A stretch of 64,000 bases of DNA, from positions 155,158-219,157 of the forward strand of contig NZ_ML058605.1 in NCBI RefSeq assembly GCF_003635165.1. Reading direction: 5' to 3'. The notes under the pieces were generated by a model, which saw nothing but the letters and a program-made list of their open reading frames with translations, did not search any database and was not told the DNA's origin. Source of the stretch: Burkholderia sp. Nafp2/4-1b (lineage in GTDB: Bacteria; Pseudomonadota; Gammaproteobacteria; Burkholderiales; Burkholderiaceae). The position numbers and the translations under genes are program-made. Below, piece after piece: positions 38,171-47,213 of this stretch; the stretch's first letter is position 1; each line of letters starts with the position of its first letter.

Positions 38171-39622
38171 ATGCAAACCGTATCGATGCTGATCGGCGGC
38201 GAACGCCGCCATTCGTCCAGCGGCGCGACCTTCGTGCGCCGCAACCCGCTCGACGGCGAAGTCGCGTCGGCCGCGCCGGCGTGCACCGTCGACGATGCGC
38301 GCGCGGCGGCTGATGCGGCCGCACGCGCGTTTCCCGAATGGGCCGCGCTCGGCCCCGGCGCGCGCCGCGCGCTGCTGCTGAAGGCCGCCGCCGCGCTCGA
38401 GGCGAAGCACGAGCAGTTCGTCGCCGCGATGGCGGCCGAGACGGGCGCGTCCGCGCTGTGGGCCGGCTTCAACGTGCACCTTGCCGCGAGCGGGCTCGTC
38501 GAGGCCGCGTCGCTGACCACGCAGGTCGGCGGCGAGCTGATCCCGTCCGACGTGCCCGGTTCGCTCGCGATGGGCGTGCGGCAGCCGGCCGGCGTCGTGC
38601 TCGGCATCGCGCCGTGGAACGCGCCGGTGATCCTTGCCACGCGCGCGCTCGCGCTGCCGCTCGCCTGCGGGAACACGGTCGTGCTGAAGGGCTCCGAGCT
38701 GTGCCCCGTCACGCACGGGCTGATCGTCGAGGCGCTGCAGGAGGCCGGGCTGCCGCCGGGCGTCGTCAACTTCGTGACGAACGCGCCGGAGGATGCGGGC
38801 GCCGTCGTCGATGCATTGATCGCGCATCCGGCCGTGCGGCGTGTGAATTTCACCGGCTCGACGCGCGTCGGGCGAATCGTTGCCGAAGCGTGCGCGCGCC
38901 ATCTGAAACCGTCGGTGCTGGAGCTCGGCGGCAAGGCGCCGTTCGTCGTGCTCGACGACGCGGATCTCGACGCGGCGGTCGCGGCGGCTGCCTTCGGCGC
39001 GTTCGCGAATTCCGGGCAGATCTGCATGTCGACCGAGCGGATCGTCGTCGACGCGTCGATCGCCGACGCGTTCGTCGCGAACCTCGCTGCCAAGGCCGCG
39101 TCGCTGCCGCTCGGCGATCCGCGCGAGGGCCCCGTCGTGCTCGGCTCGCTGATCGACATGAAGGCCGTCGAGCGCTGCAACGCGCTGGTCGACGATGCGC
39201 TCGCGCACGGCGCGACGCTCGTGTGCGGCGGGAAGTCGGACAGCACGCTGTTCCCCGCGACGCTGCTCGATCATGTGACACCGGCGATGCGCATCTACGC
39301 GGAAGAATCGTTCGGGCCGGTGAAGCCGATCGTGCGCGTCGACGGCGAAGAGGCTGCGATCCGCTGCGCGAACGACAACGCGTTCGGGCTCGCATCGGCC
39401 GTGTTCAGCCGCGATGTCGCACGCGCGATGCGCGTGGCCGCGCGCATCGAGTCGGGTATCTGCCACGTGAACGGCCCAACCGTGCACGACGAAGCGCAGA
39501 TGCCGTTCGGCGGCGTGAAGGACAGCGGCTTCGGTCATTTCGGCGGCAAGGCCGGCATCGCCGCGTTCACGGACCTGCGCTGGATCACCGTGCAGACCGC
39601 GCCGCGCCACTATCCGTTCTGA
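38171..39622 (+). CDS. NAD(P)-dependent aromatic aldehyde dehydrogenase
   Basis: This 483-residue aldehyde dehydrogenase has catalytic Cys285 (SGQICMSTER) and general-base Glu251 (LELGGKAP), and the cofactor loop FTGSTRVG. It groups with salicylaldehyde, vanillin and benzaldehyde dehydrogenases by motif pattern. In this operon it would oxidise the benzaldehyde made by MdlC to benzoate. The ATG at 38171 has GGAG upstream. It lies 29 bp after mdlC. Confidence 0.88.
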   Translation: MQTVSMLIGGERRHSSSGATFVRRNPLDGEVASAAPACTVDDARAAADAAARAFPEWAALGPGARRALLLKAAAALEAKHEQFVAAMAAETGASALWAGFNVHLAASGLVEAASLTTQVGGELIPSDVPGSLAMGVRQPAGVVLGIAPWNAPVILATRALALPLACGNTVVLKGSELCPVTHGLIVEALQEAGLPPGVVNFVTNAPEDAGAVVDALIAHPAVRRVNFTGSTRVGRIVAEACARHLKPSVLELGGKAPFVVLDDADLDAAVAAAAFGAFANSGQICMSTERIVVDASIADAFVANLAAKAASLPLGDPREGPVVLGSLIDMKAVERCNALVDDALAHGATLVCGGKSDSTLFPATLLDHVTPAMRIYAEESFGPVKPIVRVDGEEAAIRCANDNAFGLASAVFSRDVARAMRVAARIESGICHVNGPTVHDEAQMPFGGVKDSGFGHFGGKAGIAAFTDLRWITVQTAPRHYPF

Positions 39623-39635
39623 GAGGCTGCCCACG

Positions 39636-40571
39636 ATGAGGATTGCGATTCTCGGTGCCGGTGCGATGGGCTCGCTGTTCGGCGCGCTGCTCGCCGAGCA
39701 CGGCGAAGCCGTCACGCTGATCGACGTGAACGACGCGCATCTCGATGCGATCCGCCGCGACGGGTTGCGGATCGACGACGATCGCGGTGAACGCCGCATC
39801 CGCGCGTTGCAGGCGGTCCGGCCGGAAGCGGCAAGCGCGACGGCGCCCGACACACCGTTCGACCTGCTGATCGTTTTCACGAAGTCGCTGCATACCCGTA
39901 CCGCGCTCCACGGCGTGCGCGCGTTGCTGACGCCGCGCACGTTCGTGCTCACGCTGCAGAACGGGCTCGGCAACGTCGAGACGCTGAACGCGTTCGTGCC
40001 GCTCGAACGGATCCTGGTCGGCGTCACGACCTGGCCGGCCGATTTCGCCGGGCCGGGGCACGTGCGTTCGCACGGTGCCGGCACGATCCGCATGATGACG
40101 GCCGACGGCGCCGCGCGCCCGATCGCGGCGACCGTTGCCGATGCACTGTCGCGTGCCGGTCTCGCGTGTTCGCTCGATGCGGACGTGTGGGCCGCGATCT
40201 GGGAGAAGGTCGCGTTCAACGCGGCGCTCAACCCGCTGTGCGCGGCGACGGGCTGCACGGTCGACCAGCTCGCGCGCGTTCCGGACGGGCCGCGGCTTGC
40301 GCTCGCGATCGCGGCGGAGACGGCCGCCGTCGCGCGTGCGAAAGGCGTCGCCGTGGACGGCGAACGCATCGCGCGCAATGTCGAGCATGCGATTTGCGCG
40401 CACCACGGCCATCGGCCGTCGATGCTGCAGGACGTGCTCGCGGGACGCCGCACCGAGATCGACGCGATCAACGGCCAGGTCGTCGCGGCCGCGCGTGCGA
40501 CCGGCGTCGCGGTGCCGCATACCGACACGCTGCTCGCGCTGGTGAGGCTGATCGACGCACGGCGCGACTGA
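39636..40571 (+). CDS. Ketopantoate-reductase-family 2-hydroxyacid dehydrogenase
   Basis: This 311-residue protein has the N-terminal Rossmann motif ILGAGAMGSLFGALL and the C-terminal helical domain with WEKVAFNAALNPLCA, whose lysine is the catalytic residue of PanE. A generic label would be 2-dehydropantoate 2-reductase. The operon contains no pantothenate genes; instead it handles benzoylformate. D-mandelate dehydrogenases of lactic bacteria belong to this same family, so (R)-mandelate to benzoylformate is a plausible role. It lies 13 bp after the aldehyde dehydrogenase. Confidence 0.85.
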   Translation: MRIAILGAGAMGSLFGALLAEHGEAVTLIDVNDAHLDAIRRDGLRIDDDRGERRIRALQAVRPEAASATAPDTPFDLLIVFTKSLHTRTALHGVRALLTPRTFVLTLQNGLGNVETLNAFVPLERILVGVTTWPADFAGPGHVRSHGAGTIRMMTADGAARPIAATVADALSRAGLACSLDADVWAAIWEKVAFNAALNPLCAATGCTVDQLARVPDGPRLALAIAAETAAVARAKGVAVDGERIARNVEHAICAHHGHRPSMLQDVLAGRRTEIDAINGQVVAAARATGVAVPHTDTLLALVRLIDARRD

Positions 40572-40853
40572 GGATCAGGCTGGCGGCGGGCTTGCGCCGC
40601 ACGACGGGAAGCGCGCCTCACATCGGCGCGCGCCCGGCCGACACGGATTGGATCGCACACTGGGGCCGGCGTGCACGCGTCGGCGCCGTCAGTGCAGCAC
40701 GAGATCCGGGCACGCGCCAGCGACAGCCCGGGCAACTGGAGACGTCATGAAACTCAGCAACCGCCGTTGTCTTGCCGCGCGCCGTTCGCGCACGTTGTCA
40801 CCGATGCCGCCTATGCAGTCGATGCCGCCGATGTGCGGCGCATGGGAGGTTGC

Positions 40854-42251
40854 ATGAGCACGCGCGACGGAGTGCAGCCGCCGTCGGTCGACATCGGTGC
40901 GACGCTCGACGACGGGCCATTCACGACGATGCAGCGTTGCGTGGTGCTGCTCGCCGCGCTCGCGATCGTGCTCGACGGCTTCGACGGCCAGTTGATCGGC
41001 TTCGCGATTCCGGTGCTGATCCGCGAATGGGGAATCACGCGCGGCGCGTTCGCGCCGGCGGTCGCCGCCGGGCTGGTCGGGATGGGCATCGGCAGCGCAT
41101 GCGCGGGGCTCGTCGCCGATCGCTTCGGCCGTCGTCACGCGGTGATCGGCAGCGTATTCCTGTTCGGCGTCGCGACCTGTGCGATCGGCTTCGCGCCGGA
41201 CGTTGCGACGATCGCGTTGCTGCGCTTCTGCGCGGGGCTCGGGATCGGCGGCGCGCTGCCGACCGCCACGACGATGACCGCCGAATACACGCCTGCGCGC
41301 CGCCGCACGATGATGGTGACGGCGACGATCGTCTGCGTGCCGCTCGGCGGGATGCTGGCCGGGCTGTTCGCGCACGAGGTGCTGCCAAGCTACGGCTGGC
41401 GCGGGCTGTTCTTCGCGGGCGGCGCGCTGCCGCTCGTGCTCGGCTTCGTGCTGGTGCGTGCGCTGCCCGAATCGCCGCGCTATCTGGCGCGCCGTCCCGC
41501 GCGCTGGCCGGAACTCGGCGCGCTGCTGGCGCGCATGCAGCGGCCGGTCGAACCAGGTACCGCGTTCACCGATCTGCGCGATGCACGCGCGCCCGGCGCA
41601 CGTGGCGGCTTCGGCGCGTTGTTTTCCGGCGGCCAGGCGCGCGACACGATCGCACTGTGGTGCGCGTTCTTCATGTGCCTGCTCGCCGTGTATGCGGCGT
41701 TCAGCTGGCTGCCGACGATGCTGGCCGCGAGCGGGCTGAGCGTATCGGTCGCCGGCTCCGGGCTCACCGCGTACAACCTCGGCGGCGTGATCGGCGCGCT
41801 GTTGTGCGCATGGGCGATCGCCCATGCGGGCTCGCGCTGGCCGCTCGCGCTGTGCAGCATCGGCGGCGCGGCGAGCGCGGTGTGGCTGATGGGTATCGAT
41901 GCGGGGCGCCACACCGGCTGGCTGATCGTCGGGCTCGGCCTGCACGGGTTGTTCGTCAACGCGGTGCAGTCGACGATGTATGCGCTCTGCGCGTACATCT
42001 ATCCGACGGCCGTGCGCGCGACCGGCACGGCGAGCGCGCTCGCGTTCGGCCGGCTCGGCGCGATCTTGAGCGCGTTCGCGGGCGCGATCGTGATTACCGC
42101 GGGCGGCGCGACCGCGTACCTGACGATGCTCGCCGCGGCGATGGCCGTGGTGTGCGTCGCGCTGATCGCGATGCGGCGGCACATTCCGCGGCTCACGCGT
42201 GAACGCGCGGCGCCGCGCGAAGGCGAGGAGCTGGCCCGCACGTCGTCGTGA
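40854..42251 (+). CDS. MFS transporter, aromatic acid:H+ symporter family
   Basis: This 465-residue major facilitator has twelve helices. The early stretch LDGFDGQLIGFAIPVL carries the Asp-containing DGxD-type motif of aromatic acid symporters (BenK/PcaK), followed by the loop motif DRFGRRHAVIG and the ALPESPRYL sequence after helix six. It should import mandelate, benzoylformate or benzoate. The start at 40854 follows GGGAGG; longer frames run through a 280-bp spacer without protein character. Confidence 0.86.
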   Translation: MSTRDGVQPPSVDIGATLDDGPFTTMQRCVVLLAALAIVLDGFDGQLIGFAIPVLIREWGITRGAFAPAVAAGLVGMGIGSACAGLVADRFGRRHAVIGSVFLFGVATCAIGFAPDVATIALLRFCAGLGIGGALPTATTMTAEYTPARRRTMMVTATIVCVPLGGMLAGLFAHEVLPSYGWRGLFFAGGALPLVLGFVLVRALPESPRYLARRPARWPELGALLARMQRPVEPGTAFTDLRDARAPGARGGFGALFSGGQARDTIALWCAFFMCLLAVYAAFSWLPTMLAASGLSVSVAGSGLTAYNLGGVIGALLCAWAIAHAGSRWPLALCSIGGAASAVWLMGIDAGRHTGWLIVGLGLHGLFVNAVQSTMYALCAYIYPTAVRATGTASALAFGRLGAILSAFAGAIVITAGGATAYLTMLAAAMAVVCVALIAMRRHIPRLTRERAAPREGEELARTSS

Positions 42252-42285
42252 CGGGCGGGCGCATCGCGTGCGCGGACGAGATGCG

Positions 42286-43227
42286 TTACAGCGTCGTGCG
42301 CACGTGCCAGAGCTCGGGGAACAGCACGACGTCGAGCATCTTGCGCAGATACGGCGCGCCGCTCGTGCCGCCCGTGCCTTGCTTGAAGCCGATGATGCGC
42401 TCGACGGTCGTCACGTGACGGAACCGCCACTGACGGAACGCATCCTCGAGATCGACGAGTTCCTCGGCCATCTCGTACAGCTCCCAGTGCTGCTGCGGAT
42501 GACGATAGACCTCGAGCCACGCGGCCTCGACCGTTTCGTCGTGACGCATCGGCTGGGTCCAGTCGCGCTCGAGCCGCTCGGGCGCGATCGGGAAACCGCG
42601 GCGCGCGAGCAGGCGCACGACTTCGTCGTAGAACGACGGCGCCTCGAGCGTCGCGCGCACCTGTTCGAGGATGTCGGGCCGGTGCGCATGCGGCTGCAGC
42701 ATCTGCACGTTCTTGTTGCCGAGCAGGAATTCGAGCTGCCGATACTGGTACGACTGGAAGCCGGACGACTGGCCGAGATACGGCCGCATCGCCGAATACT
42801 CGGACGGCGTCATCGTCGACAGCACGTTCCACGCCTGCACGAGCTGCTCGAGGATGCGCGACACGCGCGCGAGCATCTTGAACGCGGGCGGCAGCGCGTC
42901 GGCGCGCACCGCGTCGAGCGCGCCGCGCAGCTCGAACAGCGCGAGCTTCATCCACAGCTCGCTCGTCTGATGCTGGATGATGAACAGCATCTCGTTGTGA
43001 TCGGGCGACAGCGGGTGCTGCGCATCGAGGATCGAATTCAGCGACAGGTAGTCGCCGTAGCTCATCGACTTCGAGAAATCGAGCTGCGCATCGTGCCAGC
43101 CGGCTTGAGCGTCGGCCTCACCCGGCACGTGCGGCGCTTCATGCGCCGGTTGGGCCGCGCGTGCGCCCGAGAACGGGCAGCCCGCCGGCGCAACGTCGCC
43201 GGGTGGCTGCATATGACCAGAATTCAC
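42286..43227 (-). CDS. kynA: Tryptophan 2,3-dioxygenase
   Basis: This 313-residue heme dioxygenase opens the indole ring of tryptophan to N-formylkynurenine. Characteristic segments are [37 protein letters not shown] (with the substrate-pocket histidine), [19 protein letters not shown] and the late [11 protein letters not shown] loop. The N-terminal 45 residues are variable and Pro/Ala-rich. It is the last gene of kynB-kynU-kynA, 77 bp after kynU. Confidence 0.96.
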   Translation of the reverse strand: MNSGHMQPPGDVAPAGCPFSGARAAQPAHEAPHVPGEADAQAGWHDAQLDFSKSMSYGDYLSLNSILDAQHPLSPDHNEMLFIIQHQTSELWMKLALFELRGALDAVRADALPPAFKMLARVSRILEQLVQAWNVLSTMTPSEYSAMRPYLGQSSGFQSYQYRQLEFLLGNKNVQMLQPHAHRPDILEQVRATLEAPSFYDEVVRLLARRGFPIAPERLERDWTQPMRHDETVEAAWLEVYRHPQQHWELYEMAEELVDLEDAFRQWRFRHVTTVERIIGFKQGTGGTSGAPYLRKMLDVVLFPELWHVRTTL

Positions 43228-43304
43228 GACAATCTCCAGGTTTGAATGACGGGGGCGCGGCGCGCACTCCGCACGTCACTGCGGCGCGCGCCGGGCGAAG
43301 CCGA

Positions 43305-44558
43305 TCAGGTCACCGCGCTGCGCTCGGCGAACTCGGGGGCCTTCCACGCGTCGGTGGCGAGGATGTCGCGCAGCGTCTCGACGGCATCCCACACGTCGAC
43401 GAAGCGCGTATAGAGCGGCGTGAAGCCGAAGCGCAGCACGTGCGGCTCGCGGTAGTCGCCGATCACGCCGCGCGCGATCAGCGCCTGCATTACCTCGTAG
43501 CCGTGCGGATGCTCGAAGCTCGCCTGCGAGCCGCGCTGGTGATGCGCGCGCGGCGTGACGAGCTTCAGCGACAGGCCCGCGCAGCGTTCCTCGACGAGCG
43601 CGATGAACGCGTCGGTCAGTGCGAGCGACTTGCGGCGGATCGTCTGCATGTCGGTCTGCAGGAACACGTCGAGCCCGCATTCGACCATCGACATCGACAC
43701 GATCGGCTGCGTGCCGCACAGGAAGCGCGCGATGCCCGGATCGGGCGCGAAGCCCGGCTGCATCGCGAACGGTGCGCGATGGCCCCACCAGCCCGACAGC
43801 GGCTGCGAGAAATGCGCGAGGTGACGCTGCGGCACCCACACGAACGCCGGCGAACCGGGGCCGCCGTTCAGGTACTTGTACGTGCAGCCGACCGCGCCGT
43901 CCGCACGCGCGCCGTTCAGGTCGACCGGCACCGCGCCGGCCGAGTGCGCGAGATCCCACAGCATCAGCGCGCCCGCGTCGTGCACGAGCTGCGTGACGGC
44001 CGGCATGTCGTGCATGTAGCCGGTGCGGTAGTTCACGTGCGTGATCATCGCGACGGCCGTGTCCGCGCCCAGCGCGTCGGGCAGGTCGGCCGGATCGTCG
44101 ATCAGGCGCAGCTCGTAGCCGCCGCCGAGCTGCTCGATCAGCCCCTGCGCGATATACAGGTCGGTCGGGAAGTTCGAGCGCTCCGACACGATCACGCGGC
44201 GCTCCGGCGCGCGTTCGGCCTGATGGCGCAGCATCGCCGACAGCAGCTTGAACAGGTTGATCGAGATGGTATCGGTGACGACCGTCTCGCCCGGCGCGCC
44301 GCCAATCAGCGTCGCGAGCTTGTCGCCGAGGCGGCGCGGCAGCGCGAACCAGCCGGCGGTGTTCCAGCTGCGGATCAGGCCTTCGCCCCATTCGGCGCCG
44401 ATCACCTGCTGCGCGCGGGCGGCCGATGCGCGCGGCTGCGCGCCGAGCGAGTTGCCGTCGAGGTAGATCACGCCGTCGGGCAGCGCGAACTGGTCGCGCA
44501 GCGCGCCGAGCGAGTCGTCGCGGTCGAGGGCGAGCGCGTCTTCACGGGTCTTGATCAT
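43305..44558 (-). CDS. kynU: Kynureninase
   Basis: This 417-residue PLP enzyme cleaves kynurenine to anthranilate and alanine. The PLP lysine is in [16 protein letters not shown], and the cofactor aspartate region reads [17 protein letters not shown]. The start at 44558 ([11 protein letters not shown]) was preferred over a frame 15 residues longer that overlaps kynB. It is 25 bp downstream of kynB. Anthranilate can feed the TCA cycle or quinolone signals in this genus. Confidence 0.95.
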   Translation of the reverse strand: MIKTREDALALDRDDSLGALRDQFALPDGVIYLDGNSLGAQPRASAARAQQVIGAEWGEGLIRSWNTAGWFALPRRLGDKLATLIGGAPGETVVTDTISINLFKLLSAMLRHQAERAPERRVIVSERSNFPTDLYIAQGLIEQLGGGYELRLIDDPADLPDALGADTAVAMITHVNYRTGYMHDMPAVTQLVHDAGALMLWDLAHSAGAVPVDLNGARADGAVGCTYKYLNGGPGSPAFVWVPQRHLAHFSQPLSGWWGHRAPFAMQPGFAPDPGIARFLCGTQPIVSMSMVECGLDVFLQTDMQTIRRKSLALTDAFIALVEERCAGLSLKLVTPRAHHQRGSQASFEHPHGYEVMQALIARGVIGDYREPHVLRFGFTPLYTRFVDVWDAVETLRDILATDAWKAPEFAERSAVT

Positions 44559-44583
44559 GATGTGGGTTCGTAGGTCGGGGTAA

Positions 44584-45234
44584 TCAGAAAGCACGGGAAG
44601 CACGCGCGGGCAGCGCGCGCAGCACCGCGCGCACGGGGCTCGCGTCGAGCGTCGCGAATTTCAGCGGCAGCGCGATCAGCTCGTAGTCGCCGGCCGGCAC
44701 GTCGTCGAGCACGATCCCTTCGAGGATCGCCATCCGGTGCGCACGCACGCGGTGGTGCGCATCCATGGTCTTCGATTCCTGCGGGTCGAGCGACGGCGTG
44801 TCGATGCCGATCAGCGTCACGCCGTGCGCGGCGAGCAGGTCGACGGTCTCGGGCGCGACCGCGCAGAAGCCGCTGTCCCATTGCTCGACCGCGGCGCGCG
44901 CATAGGTGCGCAGCAGCACGCGCGGCGGCACGCCGTCGAGCGCGGCCTCGATGTCGGCCGGCCGCACGACCGGCGACGCGCCGATGCAGTGAATCACGCG
45001 GCACGGGCCGAGATAGGTATCGAGCGGCACCGCGCCGATCGGCGCGCCGTCGGCGTCGTAGTGCAGCGGCGCGTCGCAGTGCGCACCGGTGTGCGGCGAC
45101 AGCGTCAGGCGGGCGACGTTGACCGGCGAGCCGGCCTCCATCCGCCACACGCGTTCGACGGAAACCGGCGTATCGCCCGGCCACACGGGGGTGGCGGGGC
45201 TGACCGGCGGCGAGATGTCCCAGAGTGTGTCCAT
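44584..45234 (-). CDS. kynB: Kynurenine formamidase (arylformamidase)
   Basis: This 216-residue metal-dependent cyclase-family hydrolase removes formate from N-formylkynurenine. The metal motif is [14 protein letters not shown] and the second is in TPSLDP with later His. The start [11 protein letters not shown] at 45234 matches KynB proteins; 75 further upstream residues in frame fall in the promoter region. It is the first gene of the operon and is divergent from kynR. Confidence 0.95.
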   Translation of the reverse strand: MDTLWDISPPVSPATPVWPGDTPVSVERVWRMEAGSPVNVARLTLSPHTGAHCDAPLHYDADGAPIGAVPLDTYLGPCRVIHCIGASPVVRPADIEAALDGVPPRVLLRTYARAAVEQWDSGFCAVAPETVDLLAAHGVTLIGIDTPSLDPQESKTMDAHHRVRAHRMAILEGIVLDDVPAGDYELIALPLKFATLDASPVRAVLRALPARASRAF

Positions 45235-45311
45235 GGCATGACGAAGCGGTGAATCGATGCTTCGAATGATAGGTGGACCCTCGCAGAAAGTGCTTGCGAA
45301 ATAAACATGGA

Positions 45312-45326
45312 CAATCCGCCGGATTG
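45312..45326. promoter_or_regulatory. Palindrome in the kynB-kynR spacer
   Basis: CAATCCG-C-CGGATTG is a perfect 7-bp dyad with one central base, placed in the 130-bp spacer between the divergent kynB and kynR starts. Lrp-type regulators bind such short dyads, so it is a candidate KynR site. Confidence 0.5.
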
Positions 45327-45364
45327 GCAGATAATTCGAATCAGAGGGAAAACGGGGACCAAAA

Positions 45365-45865
45365 ATGCACGCGATCACGCTCGACGCCACCGACTGCCGG
45401 ATTCTGGCCGTACTGCAGGAGGAGGGCAGAATCAGCAATCTCGACCTGGCCGAACGCATCTCGCTTTCGCCGTCAGCCTGCCTGCGCCGGATGCGCCTGC
45501 TCGAGGAGCAGGGCGTGATCGAGCACTATCGCGCGTGCCTGAGCCGCGAGAAGCTCGGTTTCGAGCTCGAGGCGTTCGTACAGGTGTCGATGCGCAACGA
45601 AGAGAATCAATGGCACGAGCGCTTCGCGGAAGCGCTGCGCGAATGGCCGGAGGTGGTCGGCGCGTTCGTCGTGACCGGCGAAAGCCACTATCTGCTGCGC
45701 GTGCTCGCGCACAACCTCAAGCACTATTCGGATTTCGTGCTGAACCGGCTCTACAAGGCGCCGGGCGTGATGGACATCCGCTCGAACATCGTGCTGCAGA
45801 CGCTGAAGGACGAAGCGGGCGCGCCGGTCGGCCTGGCGCGCACCGGGGCGATCAAAGCGGTGTGA
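45365..45865 (+). CDS. kynR: Lrp/AsnC-family regulator of kynurenine genes
   Basis: This 166-residue Lrp/AsnC protein has the N-terminal helix-turn-helix ([28 protein letters not shown]) and the RAM ligand domain with [17 protein letters not shown]. Divergent placement beside kynBUA is that of KynR, which activates the operon with kynurenine in Pseudomonas. Its last 14 bp overlap the end of the convergent flavin reductase gene. Confidence 0.9.
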   Translation: MHAITLDATDCRILAVLQEEGRISNLDLAERISLSPSACLRRMRLLEEQGVIEHYRACLSREKLGFELEAFVQVSMRNEENQWHERFAEALREWPEVVGAFVVTGESHYLLRVLAHNLKHYSDFVLNRLYKAPGVMDIRSNIVLQTLKDEAGAPVGLARTGAIKAV

Positions 45866-46361
45866 GGCCGTGGAAGACGCCGCCGTGGAACACGAGCGGC
45901 GGTGCGTCGTCGGTGGCGGCACGCACGCCGCAGCGTTCCACTTCGCCGACGAAGATCACGTGGTCGCCTTCGTCGTAGCGGCTGCGATTGTGGCATTCGA
46001 ACCACGCGAGCGCCCCGTCGAGCACCGGCATGCCCGAATTGCCGGCCGCGTGCGCGATCCCTTCGAAGCGATCGCCCTTGTACGTCGAGAAGCGCTTGCA
46101 CAGGTCGAGCTGCGACGCGGCGAGCACGTTCACCACGTAATGGCTGTTGCCGCGAAACACCGGCGTCGACGCCGATCGGTGCGCGAGGCTCCACAGCACC
46201 AGCGGCGGGTCGAGCGACACCGAGTTGAACGAGCTGGCGGTGATGCCGATCAGCTGCCCGGACGGCGCGCGCGTCGTGATCACGGTGACGCCCGTCGCGA
46301 ACTGGCCGAGTGCCTGGCGAAAGGCGGCCGAATCGAAATCCGGCGGGTTGGCTTGTTTCAT
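45852..46361 (-). CDS. Flavin reductase family (FMN-binding split barrel) protein
   Basis: This 169-residue protein has the split-barrel flavin reductase fold: ALGQFATGVTVITT at the start, TASSFNSVSLDPPLVLWSL for FMN binding, and the late FECHNRSRYDEGDHVIFVGEV. The family supplies reduced flavin to two-component monooxygenases, and no monooxygenase is adjacent. The start MKQANPPDF at 46361 was chosen by similarity to the family N-terminus. It overlaps kynR tail to tail. Confidence 0.88.
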   Translation of the reverse strand: MKQANPPDFDSAAFRQALGQFATGVTVITTRAPSGQLIGITASSFNSVSLDPPLVLWSLAHRSASTPVFRGNSHYVVNVLAASQLDLCKRFSTYKGDRFEGIAHAAGNSGMPVLDGALAWFECHNRSRYDEGDHVIFVGEVERCGVRAATDDAPPLVFHGGVFHGLTPL

Positions 46362-46547
46362 CAGGCTGCCATCCGGAACGAAACGGACGGACGCGGCGCG
46401 CGGCAAAGGCGAGGGGCGCGGCGGACGAAAGGCGACGAGGCCGGGGCGGTCGGTTGGGAAGGGGTGCGCATGGGCCGATTTTAGCGGAATCGCGACCGGC
46501 GGGGCCGTGCCGAACGCCGGGATGCACCGTACTTCGCGCGCGGGCCG

Positions 46548-47213
46548 CTACTGCGCCGCCGCCAGCCCGAGCGCCACCGCGCCCGTCACGATCAGGCTCG
46601 ATGCCCAGACCGCGTCGAGGTTGAACCAGCTCCGCGCGACGAATTTCAATCCGAGATAGCGATACACGAGCCACGCGAGCACGCCGCCCGCGCTGATCAT
46701 CGCGGCCGCATGCACGGCCGCGACGACGAGCGCCATCCCCAGATGCGCGTCGACGAGCGTGGCCGCCGCGCGATGGCCGGCGTCCTGGTCCAATCCGCAG
46801 AGCCCGAGATAGATCGGCACCAGCATCAGCCCGGCGCCGTGCGCGAGTGCGACCGCGAACGACCACAGCCCGAGCCGTGCGGGGGGAATCCGCGCGAGCG
46901 CACGCGGGTGGCGCCGCCGGATCAGCAGCACCGCGCCGAAGCCGATCACGAGCGCGCTCGCGCCGATCCGGATCGCCGTCTGCCACGCGAGCAGCGCGGC
47001 GAGCAGCCCGAACGGCAGCATCACCGTGAATACCGCCAGCGCATGCCCAAGCGCCAGATAGCCGAGCGCCGCGACGAGCGCGCCGCCGCGGCGCGTCATC
47101 AGCGCGTTCGACACCGCGAGCGGCCAGCCCATCGCCGGGTTGAGCCCGTGATAGACGCCGCTCGCGAGCACCGCCGCCCACAGCGCGAGCGGCGCGGGGA
47201 GGCCGGCGTTCAA
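46548..47213 (-). CDS. Uncharacterised polytopic membrane protein coupled to the SBP56 gene
   Basis: This protein of about 221 residues has six or more predicted membrane helices and small histidine-bearing motifs (GVYHGLNPAMGW, LALGHALAVF, ALAHGAGLM) that could bind metal. I do not recognise its family with confidence. The likely start is TTG at 47213, which overlaps the SBP56 stop as TTGA; no ATG or GTG fits. Coupled translation suggests it acts with SBP56, perhaps supplying copper or moving a substrate. Confidence 0.7.
   Translation of the reverse strand: MNAGLPAPLALWAAVLASGVYHGLNPAMGWPLAVSNALMTRRGGALVAALGYLALGHALAVFTVMLPFGLLAALLAWQTAIRIGASALVIGFGAVLLIRRRHPRALARIPPARLGLWSFAVALAHGAGLMLVPIYLGLCGLDQDAGHRAAATLVDAHLGMALVVAAVHAAAMISAGGVLAWLVYRYLGLKFVARSWFNLDAVWASSLIVTGAVALGLAAAQ

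Noticed and set aside
35502..38324. Minus-strand open frame of 940 codons spanning the LysR gene and the region opposite mdlC
   Set aside because: Only the last 303 codons (from 36413) look like a protein. The rest is the antisense shadow of mdlC, Arg/His-rich, without domains.
37916..40735. Minus-strand frame of 939 codons opposite the aldehyde dehydrogenase and reductase genes
   Set aside because: The opposite strand encodes well-recognised enzymes with intact motifs and ribosome binding sites. This frame is a high-GC artefact.
40572..40853. N-terminal extension of the MFS transporter or a small gene before it
   Set aside because: Extended frames start in spacer DNA with no membrane or domain character, and GGGAGG sits just before the ATG at 40854.
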